NCBI GenBank assembly: GCA_017961625.1
Contig: JAGCWY010000007.1
Span: forward strand, 1-13,817
Source: Ruminococcus sp.
GTDB taxonomy: Bacteria; Bacillota; Clostridia; Oscillospirales; Ruminococcaceae
DNA: 13,817 nt
Direction: 5' to 3'
Each line of letters starts with the position of its first letter. The stretch's first letter is position 1. Of the stretch, positions 1 through 6,895 are shown in pieces. Under the pieces are notes generated by a model. It ran no database searches and was not told where the DNA came from. It saw nothing but the letters and a program-made list of their open reading frames with translations. The translations under genes were made by a program, and so were the position numbers.

Positions 1-102
1 ACAACAACTACTACTACTACTACCACTACAACAAGCGAGACAACTACCACAACTACTTCCACAACTTCTACTACAAGTGAGACCACAACAACTACAACAA
101 CA
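1..102 (+). repeat. ACN-rich low-complexity tract encoding poly-Thr linker
   Basis: About 34 codons are nearly all ACA, ACT or ACC, broken by AGC-GAG, TCC, TCT and AGT-GAG. A rough unit of Ser-Glu followed by a Thr run recurs, which suggests growth by slippage or unequal crossover. In the protein it is a flexible, probably glycosylated inter-domain linker. Confidence 0.85.
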
Positions 103-360
103 TCTTATGTTGAGCCTCCTACAGGCTTCCTCGCAGGCGACGCTAACCTCGACGGTCAGGTTGACCTCAGCGACGCTGTAAGAATCATGCAGTCCCTCGC
201 TAACCCCAACAAGTATGCCCTTGATGAAAGAGCATCTCTCTCCGCTGACGTTTATGGAAACGACGGCGTAACAGTTCAGGACGCACTTACAATACAGCTT
301 TATCTCCTTAACAGGATCTCACAGCTTCCTGCTCCCGCAGGCTCTGTTGTAGAGGACTAA
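1..360 (+). CDS. C-terminal dockerin of a secreted, probably cellulosomal protein (5' truncated by window)
   Basis: This is the last 119 codons of a larger gene whose start and catalytic or binding module lie left of the window; frame 1 is open from base 1 to TAA at 358-360. About 34 residues of almost pure Thr with a few Ser and Glu form an extracellular linker, followed by YVEPP and the dockerin. The first calcium loop begins GDANLDGQVDLSDAV and is followed by a helix with SLANPNKY. The second half has ADVYGNDGVTVQDAL and helix LTIQLYLLNRI; its loop is irregular, with Tyr at a usual Asp/Asn position. From family knowledge, dockerins bind cohesins on scaffoldins and tether fibre-degrading enzymes, and the LANPNKY style is typical of Ruminococcus flavefaciens. 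What the module carried cannot be told here. The short tail LPAPAGSVVED ends the protein. Confidence 0.93.
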   Translation, partial: TTTTTTTTTTTSETTTTTTSTTSTTSETTTTTTTSYVEPPTGFLAGDANLDGQVDLSDAVRIMQSLANPNKYALDERASLSADVYGNDGVTVQDALTIQLYLLNRISQLPAPAGSVVED

Positions 361-399
361 TAAGTCATTTAGCTTCTAAAAACTATCCATATACCTCTG

Positions 400-431
400 A
401 TGCAGCTGCTGAAAAGCAGCTGCATTTTTTT
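400..431 (+). terminator. Rho-independent terminator of the dockerin gene
   Basis: A perfect 11-bp stem (ATGCAGCTGCT at 400-410 with AGCAGCTGCAT at 415-425) closes a GAAA tetraloop and runs into seven T (425-431). It lies 40 bp after the stop codon. No gene is visible from 432 to the promoter at 573. Confidence 0.95.
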
Positions 432-572
432 CGGCAATGTATTTTGATGATAAAAGGCTGGAAGATGTCTGCATAATTGTCTTGAAGCGCACAAAAAGTT
501 ATTTATCTTTTTGTTTTAATAACCGTGTTGAAATTATGCGAATTATAAAATATTATTAACTATTAATTTCTA

Positions 573-601
573 TTGACAAATCCATATTAATTTTATATAA
601 T
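573..601 (+). promoter_or_regulatory. Sigma-70 type promoter of the cpsB-capD operon
   Basis: TTGACA (573-578) and TATAAT (596-601) are exact consensus hexamers 17 bp apart, so transcription should start near 608 and leave a leader of about 116 nt before the ATG at 724. A second plausible promoter lies just upstream: TTGAAA (528-533), 17 bp, TATTAT (551-556). No known riboswitch fold was recognised in the AT-rich leader. The ribosome site AAAAGGA lies at 706-712. Confidence 0.9.
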
Positions 602-723
602 TATAGCGGTGTCGCTTTTTAGGATACCAGACGGATATGATTAGACTATTAAAAAAATACATATAGATAAAACGATTTAACAAGAAAAATGTAGATTTCA
701 AAAGGAAAAGGACACAACTGAAT

Positions 724-1437
724 ATGCTTACTGATTACCATTGCCATATTCTGCCCGGAATGGACGACGGCGCACAGGACGTGGAAACTGCTCTGGAAAT
801 GATAGAGATAATGAAAGAGCAGGGAGTGGAGCGTATAATAGCTACTCCACATTTCTATGCCCATGAGGAGCGTTCACTGACGGAATATCTGCTGCGGCGG
901 GAAGACGCCTTCGAGAGCATTGCTGAGCTTTCCGCAATACAGTATATAGTACCCGGTGCAGAAGTAGCCATAGAGCATGGCATCTCAAAACTACACGGTA
1001 TAGAACAGCTCGCAATAGAAGATTCGGATATGATACTACTTGAGCTACCCTTCCGTGATTATGAAGACTGGATGTCAGAGGAGATAAATGCCATATCCTC
1101 CGAGCACGGACTGAAGGTCGTACTTGCGCACGTTCACCGTTATCTACAGTATTATACTCCAGAGCATTTTGAGCGGCTTATTAAGACAGATGCGATATTC
1201 CAGTTCAATAACGACGCATTTCTTGTGCCGCGTGAGGAAAAGCTGCTGAGACGTATAATCAAAGAGGGTGGAAAAGTTATCTTCGGCAGCGACGCACACA
1301 ATACGGACGGAAGACGTCCTAACTGGGATATGATTAAGGAGAAATGCAGCCCCGAGATACTAAAAGCCTCGGACGAGCTCCTTGAAGTAAAGATCAGCCC
1401 GGTATACGCGGACGCAAATATCAATACTAAAGAATAA
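724..1437 (+). CDS. cpsB: CpsB/YwqE-family PHP-domain protein-tyrosine phosphatase
   Basis: A 237-residue cytoplasmic metallophosphatase of the PHP fold, normal length for CpsB (Streptococcus) and YwqE (Bacillus). Visible metal ligands and motifs in order are DYHCHILPGMDDG (His6, His8, Asp14-Asp15), ATPHF with His43, GAEV with Glu80, HVHRY with His136, His138 and Arg139, and FGSDAHN with Asp190 and His192. In characterised relatives the enzyme removes phosphate from tyrosines of the BY-kinase that controls capsule or exopolysaccharide export. No BY-kinase or chain-length regulator lies in the window, so the partner must be elsewhere. It is first in its operon, behind a consensus promoter, with the dehydratase gene 2 bp downstream. 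The start is the first ATG after the ribosome site. Confidence 0.93.
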   Translation: MLTDYHCHILPGMDDGAQDVETALEMIEIMKEQGVERIIATPHFYAHEERSLTEYLLRREDAFESIAELSAIQYIVPGAEVAIEHGISKLHGIEQLAIEDSDMILLELPFRDYEDWMSEEINAISSEHGLKVVLAHVHRYLQYYTPEHFERLIKTDAIFQFNNDAFLVPREEKLLRRIIKEGGKVIFGSDAHNTDGRRPNWDMIKEKCSPEILKASDELLEVKISPVYADANINTKE

Positions 1438-1439
1438 AT

Positions 1440-3428
1440 ATGGATTATTGGCTTTTAGCCGGTATGGGGGAATACAAATTGAGAAAAGTATTAGAAAAAT
1501 TCAGCTTCCGCAGAGCGATACTCGTTCTTGCTGATGCATTCATCATTGTTATCGCATCTCTTATCACAAATTTCATACTGTCGTTTTCTGGCAGGAGCAT
1601 AAGCAATTCCGGTATCGTAGTCAGCTTTATAGCAGGTATATTCACGTGCTGCGGATGTCTATTCATATTTGGGGCATACAGCAAGCTGTGGAGATTCTTC
1701 AACCGGCGCGACTATCTGGCCTGTCTGTATGGCGTGCTATTCGGCTTTGCCGCCTCTGTTGCGATAGTATACGCTGTGCGGAGACAGGTGCCCCTCACCT
1801 TTGTGGGCATACACGCTCTGCTCACATTGACAGGAGTATGCCTCTTCAGATTAATCTTCAAGGAAGCTTTTGTCACTATAAAGAGCATAGGCACTATAGA
1901 GAACAGGAAGCGCACCATGATAGTCGGTGGCGGTCAGACCTGTCGTATGCTCCTCACTGAGATAAAGAACGCCCAGAAGTCTCCCTTTGCAGAGGATCAG
2001 GCGTCTGCTGTTTACGACCCGGTATGTATAATCGACGATAACAGGAGTAAGATTGGCTCCGAGATTGACGGCGTAACAGTTGTCGGAACCACGAACGAGA
2101 TAATCAAATACGTAGATCAGCAGCATATAGAGCAGATCATCTTCGCTATCCCCTCCTGTCTTGAAGAGGAAAGAAAGCGCATACTCGATATATGTTCGGG
2201 AACCAATCTTCCCGTCAAGGTTGTACCCTTTATAGGAAACCTTATCTTCAACAACGACAGCAATACTCCACTTCTTTCGCAGATGCGCGATATCAAGGTG
2301 GAGGATCTTCTAGGACGTGCTCCCATAAAGTTCGACAATGAGGATATCCGCAATTTCATCAGCGGAAAGGTATGTATGGTTACAGGCGGCGGCGGAAGCA
2401 TAGGCTCTGAGCTTGTCCGTCAGATAGCCAAATATGACCCAAAGCACATAATCATAGTAGATATCTATGAGAATAATGCTTACGATATACAGCAGGAGCT
2501 TGTAATGGAATACAGCGACAGTCTTAAGCTCACGGTACTCATCGCTTCCGTAAGGGACTACTATCGCATGAACTCCATACTCGAAAACTACAAGCCAGAT
2601 ATAATCTTCCATGCGGCTGCTCACAAGCATGTCCCCCTTATGGAGAACTCCCCGATGGAAGCTATCAAGAATAATGTCCTCGGAACCTTCAATGTGGCTT
2701 CGCTGGCTCATTTCCACAAAGTGCAGAAGTTTGTTATGATATCTACTGATAAGGCGGTAAATCCCACCAACGTTATGGGGGCTTCAAAGCGTTGCTGCGA
2801 AATGATAGTACAGTACTTCTCACAACAATCCGACAGCTGCACCGAATTCGTAACCACACGCTTTGGCAATGTCCTAGGTTCAAACGGCTCTGTAATACCT
2901 CTCTTCCGCAAACAGATAGAGAGCGGTAAGCCAGTTACTGTTACTCACAAGGACGTTATTAGGTATTTTATGACTATCCCCGAGGCTGTAAGCCTTGTTA
3001 TGGAAGCTGCCGCCATAGCACACGGCGGCGAGATATTCGTCCTCGATATGGGACAACCTGTACATATCGTAAAGCTTGCTGAGAACCTTATCCGTATGTA
3101 TGGAAAGGTACCGTACAAAGATGTTGAGATAAAGTTCACAGGTCTCCGTCCCGGTGAAAAACTCCGTGAGGAGCTTCTCATGAGCGAGGAGGGACTTAAG
3201 CAGACCTCTAACAAGCTCATATTCATCGGACAGCAGATAGAGCTTAACGGCGACAAATTCATAAAGAAGCTACGCAGACTTAAAAACGCTGCTGAACTTA
3301 ACCTCAATGCAGAGGCTGTTGAGGCGCTGCACGAGATAGTACCGACCTTTACTACTCCGGAAGAGTTCAACAGGGCGGAGCTTATTAAGGAACACAAAAA
3401 TCCAAGAAGAGCTATGACAAGGGACTGA
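1440..3428 (+). CDS. Membrane-bound CapD/WbpM/PglF-type nucleotide-sugar 4,6-dehydratase
   Basis: A 662-residue member of the large FlaA1/CapD family, which makes UDP-4-keto-6-deoxy sugars from UDP-GlcNAc as the first step to rare aminosugars in capsule or glycoprotein glycans. Four membrane helices lie at about residues 25-50, 58-80, 91-112 and 118-140. A first Rossmann-like domain follows (MIVGGGQTCRM, about 160-270), then the NAD-binding SDR domain with TGGGGSIGSE at 315-324. The catalytic region reads STDKAVNPTNVMGASK: the usual SDR tyrosine is Met446 with Lys450, which is normal for this long family. HAAAHKHVPLMENSP and FTGLRPGEKLREEL are also family signatures. No good ribosome site precedes the ATG at 1440; GGGGG at 1466-1470 sits 8 nt before an in-frame TTG at 1479, so the true protein may start 13 residues later. 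Substrate specificity is inferred. Confidence 0.92.
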   Translation: MDYWLLAGMGEYKLRKVLEKFSFRRAILVLADAFIIVIASLITNFILSFSGRSISNSGIVVSFIAGIFTCCGCLFIFGAYSKLWRFFNRRDYLACLYGVLFGFAASVAIVYAVRRQVPLTFVGIHALLTLTGVCLFRLIFKEAFVTIKSIGTIENRKRTMIVGGGQTCRMLLTEIKNAQKSPFAEDQASAVYDPVCIIDDNRSKIGSEIDGVTVVGTTNEIIKYVDQQHIEQIIFAIPSCLEEERKRILDICSGTNLPVKVVPFIGNLIFNNDSNTPLLSQMRDIKVEDLLGRAPIKFDNEDIRNFISGKVCMVTGGGGSIGSELVRQIAKYDPKHIIIVDIYENNAYDIQQELVMEYSDSLKLTVLIASVRDYYRMNSILENYKPDIIFHAAAHKHVPLMENSPMEAIKNNVLGTFNVASLAHFHKVQKFVMISTDKAVNPTNVMGASKRCCEMIVQYFSQQSDSCTEFVTTRFGNVLGSNGSVIPLFRKQIESGKPVTVTHKDVIRYFMTIPEAVSLVMEAAAIAHGGEIFVLDMGQPVHIVKLAENLIRMYGKVPYKDVEIKFTGLRPGEKLREELLMSEEGLKQTSNKLIFIGQQIELNGDKFIKKLRRLKNAAELNLNAEAVEALHEIVPTFTTPEEFNRAELIKEHKNPRRAMTRD

Positions 3429-3442
3429 TATTCAGTCCCTTT
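3419..3442 (+). terminator. Stem-loop overlapping the dehydratase stop codon, weak terminator or attenuator
   Basis: A perfect 10-bp stem (AAGGGACTGA at 3419-3428 with TCAGTCCCTT at 3432-3441) has a 3-nt loop and contains the TGA stop. Only three T follow, so termination is probably partial. The next gene starts 24 bp downstream with its own strong ribosome site and no clear promoter between them, which is consistent with reduced read-through into it. Confidence 0.5.
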
Positions 3443-3465
3443 GCTATTGTAAGGAGGAAAATATC

Positions 3466-4515
3466 ATGATATACCGCACTCCGGAGTACTGTCTGGATTT
3501 CCGCTGCATCGCTGGAGATTGCAGAGACAGCTGCTGCAAGGGCTGGGAGATAGATATAGACAGTGAAACTGCCGAAAAATATGCCGCAATCAGTGGAGAA
3601 TTCGGTGAAAGGCTGCGCAGGAGCATAAAAAACAACTCATTTATACTCACAGAGGATGAGCGCTGCCCCTTCCTCAACAGAGAGGGCCTATGCGATATCT
3701 ACATAAACCTCGGTAGAGAAAGCCTATGCCATATATGCTCGGAGCATCCGCGGTATTTCGAATGGTTCGGCAGCGTAAAGGAAGGTGGCACAGGTCTTTG
3801 CTGTGAAGCCTCAGCAAAGCTGATCCTCTCCCGTCCCTTTACTCTCTGTGAGAAGAAGGTCCCCGACGAGGAAGCCTCAGGCGATTACGACGAAGAGCTT
3901 TTCAGTATGCTCCTTGAAGCCCGTAAGGCTATGCTGGTGGTGGCGAACGACGAGGATATCCCTATAGGAAGAGCACTCATACAGGTACTCGATATTGCGG
4001 AAGAGACTCAGCAGTATATAGAGATCCCCGGCACTCTCAAAAGAAAAGTATGCTACGAAAAAAATACAATAAAAGAGATATTCCGTTGCTTTTATGAGCT
4101 CGAACCCATTGATGCCAGCTGGCTGCCCTATATAAGTAAATGTGATGAGGCTTTTCCCTCAGCTCCTCCCTACAGCGGAGAGTATAACCCTTATATCCGC
4201 AGGATAGTATCATATTTCATATTCCGATATGCCATGAAAAGCGTATACGACGGAAGGATACTGGGATATACGGTGTTTGCAGCTGTCAGCGCCGTTTTTA
4301 TAAGCTGGCTCTTCCGCTGCGGTGCTGTGGCTGAACAGCCCTGCGGATTCGAAGAATGTGCCCTTATCGCTAAAAATTACTCCAAGGAAACGGAATACTG
4401 CGAGGAAAATATGGAAAAGCTGCTAGAGCTTTTTGAAACAGAACCATTTTTTGCGTCTGAAGCCCTTAAGGCAGTTATCGCGGAGTCCTTCGGCGAAAAT
4501 GTGGGCGAAATCTGA
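3466..4515 (+). CDS. fliB: FliB-like protein (flagellin lysine-N-methylase family), cysteine-rich
   Basis: A 349-residue protein with AAGGAGG at 3451-3457, well placed before ATG 3466. The N-terminal third is rich in ordered cysteines: C9, C14, C19, C23-C24 (within CRDSCCKGW), C67 and C76 (CPFLNREGLC), C88 and C91 (LCHICSEHPRYFEWFG), and C112-C113 (GLCCEAS). This pattern matches FliB, which in Salmonella methylates flagellin lysines and carries an iron-sulfur cluster. The C-terminal two thirds are helical, with a hydrophobic stretch near residues 265-285. FliB-like proteins occur widely in Firmicutes without flagellin nearby, and no flagellar gene is present here, so the target is unknown and the family name should not be read as a function. 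It may be co-transcribed weakly with the glycan genes upstream. Confidence 0.75.
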   Translation: MIYRTPEYCLDFRCIAGDCRDSCCKGWEIDIDSETAEKYAAISGEFGERLRRSIKNNSFILTEDERCPFLNREGLCDIYINLGRESLCHICSEHPRYFEWFGSVKEGGTGLCCEASAKLILSRPFTLCEKKVPDEEASGDYDEELFSMLLEARKAMLVVANDEDIPIGRALIQVLDIAEETQQYIEIPGTLKRKVCYEKNTIKEIFRCFYELEPIDASWLPYISKCDEAFPSAPPYSGEYNPYIRRIVSYFIFRYAMKSVYDGRILGYTVFAAVSAVFISWLFRCGAVAEQPCGFEECALIAKNYSKETEYCEENMEKLLELFETEPFFASEALKAVIAESFGENVGEI

Positions 4516-4552
4516 AAAAAACGCGCGAAATGCGAAAACTAAGTGAAATTCA

Positions 4553-4581
4553 TTGCAATATCGCCCCTATTGTGCTATAAT
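4553..4581 (+). promoter_or_regulatory. Promoter of the LRR surface-protein operon
   Basis: TTGCAA (4553-4558) and TATAAT (4576-4581) are 17 bp apart, giving a leader of about 45 nt to ATG 4634. The leader holds a small hairpin (ACGGC at 4594-4598 with GCCGT at 4606-4610) and the ribosome site GAGGG at 4621-4625. No terminator for the upstream FliB-like gene was seen between 4516 and the promoter. Confidence 0.8.
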
Positions 4582-4633
4582 GTATAAGAATTAACGGCGC
4601 ATAATGCCGTAAAAACTTGAGAGGGTAATACTT

Positions 4634-6895
4634 ATGTTGGAACGCAAGAAAATTGCAGCTTTTATCGCAGGAATGCTCCTGTGCGCCTGCACGGCAGCTC
4701 CCACAGCGAACGTATACGCCGAGGATATAGATGACTCCTCAGCATGGGGGGCAACTCCCGAGACCTCAGCCAATGAGGAGAAAAATGAGGATAAAAATAC
4801 ATACACGCTCAGCGGCGACTTCCTTTACTCCACTACCCGTGACGGAACTATATGTATTGAGGACTGCAAAAGCACCTCTGCTGTACTCACAGTCCCGGAA
4901 AAACTTGACGGCATTACAGTAACTGAGCTTGGCAGACAGGCTTTCGGAAATGATCCTGAAAACAATACCTTTACGGAGATATCCCTGCCCTCGTCGATAA
5001 ACTATATATCCGACGAGAACCCCTTCATATACTGCACAAAGCTCCGCAGTATAACAGTATCCGAGGACAATAAGGATTTCTGCTCAGAGGAGGGTATACT
5101 CTACACCAAAGAAAGAGACAGGCTCGTATGCTACCCCTGCAAAAAAGGTGGCAGCAGCTTCAAGGTGCCTGACAGCGTTAATGAGCTGAGTACCTCGTCC
5201 CTATACAATGCAGGTATAAAGGATATCACTCTCCCATCAGGACTCGAAAAGATCGGAGCCTTCGCTCTTGCGGATCTAATTGAAATGGAATCCATCGATC
5301 TCAGTGAAACAAAGGTTAAAGAGCTCGATCCCTATGCCTTTTCTGGCTGTTCTGTGCTCAGAGAAATAAAACTGCCAGATACGCTTGAATACATCGGCGG
5401 CGGAGCCTTTGCAGGCTGCAAGGAGCTCACGGAGATAGAACTGCCGCAGTCTCTTGAGGAAATAGGTCAGTACGCCTTTGTGAATACAGGGCTTACGGCT
5501 GTTGTCATTCCCGATTCCGTGTCTAGTATATCGTACTGTGCATTCGGCTACTATACTGATGAGGACGGTAATATCACCGCAAACAACAGCTTCACTGTAG
5601 TGGGCTCTCCAAATTCCGCGGCTCATATCTACTGCACCGACTCCGACTCGGATTACGATTACCAGAACAGCTTCGTTTTCCTCACACCTGAGGAATATCA
5701 AGAAAAACAGGACCTTCTCGCTCTTGACCGTATAAAATCAGGAGATTTTGAGTACGCTATGATAAGCACCGGCGCTGTCCTCACCTTCTGCACCTCAACT
5801 GACAGCACCATAACCATACCTGCCGAGATAGACGGCAATCCCATTACAAAGATATACCCCAGCTGCTTCACTGGAACAATGGCAAAGGAGATTATCATTC
5901 CCGATACCGTTGATGAGATAAGAGAGCTCGCCTTCTTCAACTGTCCTGAGCTGAAAAAGGTGATAGTCCCTGCCAGCGTAAAGAAAATAAACAATAACGC
6001 CTTCGATAAGTGTACCGCCCTTGAATACGCAGAATTCTGCGGTGCCGAGACTGTTGGCAGTCAGGTGTTCTGCGACTGCTCGTCACTAAAGACCTTCAAG
6101 GCAGCTGATACTATAAAGGAATGGAACGACGAGGAACCCTTCATTTACTGCACCAATCTGGAGGAGATAAACATTGATGGCAGCAAAGGCATTTACCAAT
6201 CGGCAAATGGAGTAATGTACAGCAATGACATGTCTGTCATAATTGCTTATCCTGCAAATAAGGCTGATAAGAGCTATACGGCTCCCTCAGGAGTAAAGGA
6301 GGTACGCCAGTCTGCTTTTGCAAATTGCAGAAACCTTGAAAGTGTAAAACTACCTGATATAGAAGTGATAAACGCTTATGCCTTCGAGGGCTGCGAAAAG
6401 CTGTCGAGCCTTGAACTCTCAGACAAGCTGACTACTCTCGGCTCAGACGCTCTCTACGACTGCATTTCGCTGAAAAGCCTACGTCTGCCCGAGTCACTTA
6501 CTGATATAGGGGCCTACGCTTTCGGCTATTATCACAATGATAACGCCGATACCCAGAACGGCGAGACAGCCGACACTGTTGTTGAGGGCTTCACACTCTA
6601 TGCTCCCAAGGACTGCACCGCCTACTCCTTTGCTAAATCAGCAGGCATGAAGGTGGTAACAGGTACTACAAAATTTTTCGGAAAGAACGTGTCCTCCGGC
6701 TTCGTATATAGCTTAGCCGCAATACTCGGAATAGCTGTTCTTGCCTTCGCAGGCATACTCACCGGAAAAGCAGTTAAGAAGAAAAAAGCTGAGAAGGCTG
6801 CTGCTGAAAGAAAGGCACACTCTGCGGAGCTCCGCAAGCAACGCCGTGAGGCAGAAGACTCCACTGATAAGAAGGAGGACAATACCATTGAATAA
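4634..6895 (+). CDS. BspA-type leucine-rich-repeat surface protein with C-terminal membrane anchor
   Basis: A 753-residue secreted protein. A basic start (MLERKKIAAFIAG) and a cleavable signal ending ANVYA before EDID (about residue 29) lead to an acidic spacer and many LRR_5 repeats of the form LPxxLxxIGxxAFxxCxxLxxI. Two related halves are visible, about 60-350 and 370-675. Both contain an EPFIYCT or NPFIYCT break followed by a hairpin-like insert (SEEGILYT, QSANGVMYS), and both end in a cap that starts AFGYY. A single membrane helix at about 688-712 is followed by a Lys/Arg/Glu-rich cytoplasmic tail (711-753). There is no LPXTG sorting signal. LCAC at 16-19 resembles a lipobox poorly, so signal peptidase I is favoured. 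BspA-like proteins often mediate adhesion, but ligand and role here are unknown. It is coupled to the next gene, a similar protein. Confidence 0.9.
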   Translation: MLERKKIAAFIAGMLLCACTAAPTANVYAEDIDDSSAWGATPETSANEEKNEDKNTYTLSGDFLYSTTRDGTICIEDCKSTSAVLTVPEKLDGITVTELGRQAFGNDPENNTFTEISLPSSINYISDENPFIYCTKLRSITVSEDNKDFCSEEGILYTKERDRLVCYPCKKGGSSFKVPDSVNELSTSSLYNAGIKDITLPSGLEKIGAFALADLIEMESIDLSETKVKELDPYAFSGCSVLREIKLPDTLEYIGGGAFAGCKELTEIELPQSLEEIGQYAFVNTGLTAVVIPDSVSSISYCAFGYYTDEDGNITANNSFTVVGSPNSAAHIYCTDSDSDYDYQNSFVFLTPEEYQEKQDLLALDRIKSGDFEYAMISTGAVLTFCTSTDSTITIPAEIDGNPITKIYPSCFTGTMAKEIIIPDTVDEIRELAFFNCPELKKVIVPASVKKINNNAFDKCTALEYAEFCGAETVGSQVFCDCSSLKTFKAADTIKEWNDEEPFIYCTNLEEINIDGSKGIYQSANGVMYSNDMSVIIAYPANKADKSYTAPSGVKEVRQSAFANCRNLESVKLPDIEVINAYAFEGCEKLSSLELSDKLTTLGSDALYDCISLKSLRLPESLTDIGAYAFGYYHNDNADTQNGETADTVVEGFTLYAPKDCTAYSFAKSAGMKVVTGTTKFFGKNVSSGFVYSLAAILGIAVLAFAGILTGKAVKKKKAEKAAAERKAHSAELRKQRREAEDSTDKKEDNTIE

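Noticed and set aside
1..102. Short repeated ACN units considered as a CRISPR or satellite
   Set aside because: The units are in frame, encode a Thr linker of a dockerin protein, and have no spacer-repeat pattern.
649..864. Minus-strand open frame of 71 codons over the cpsB promoter region
   Set aside because: It overlaps the start of cpsB, is rich in Phe/Tyr as AT-rich antisense often is, and has no ribosome site.
2310..2717. Minus-strand open frame of 135 codons inside the dehydratase gene
   Set aside because: Shadow of a gene with intact SDR motifs; no ribosome site or family.
4634..4692. Lipoprotein signal (LCAC) on the first LRR protein
   Set aside because: Cys at -2 is atypical and a good signal peptidase I site (VYA before EDID) follows; the protein already has a C-terminal membrane anchor.
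6741..6887. Longer start of the second LRR protein
   Set aside because: The 49 added residues are a frame-shifted shadow of the upstream tail and would precede the signal peptide.
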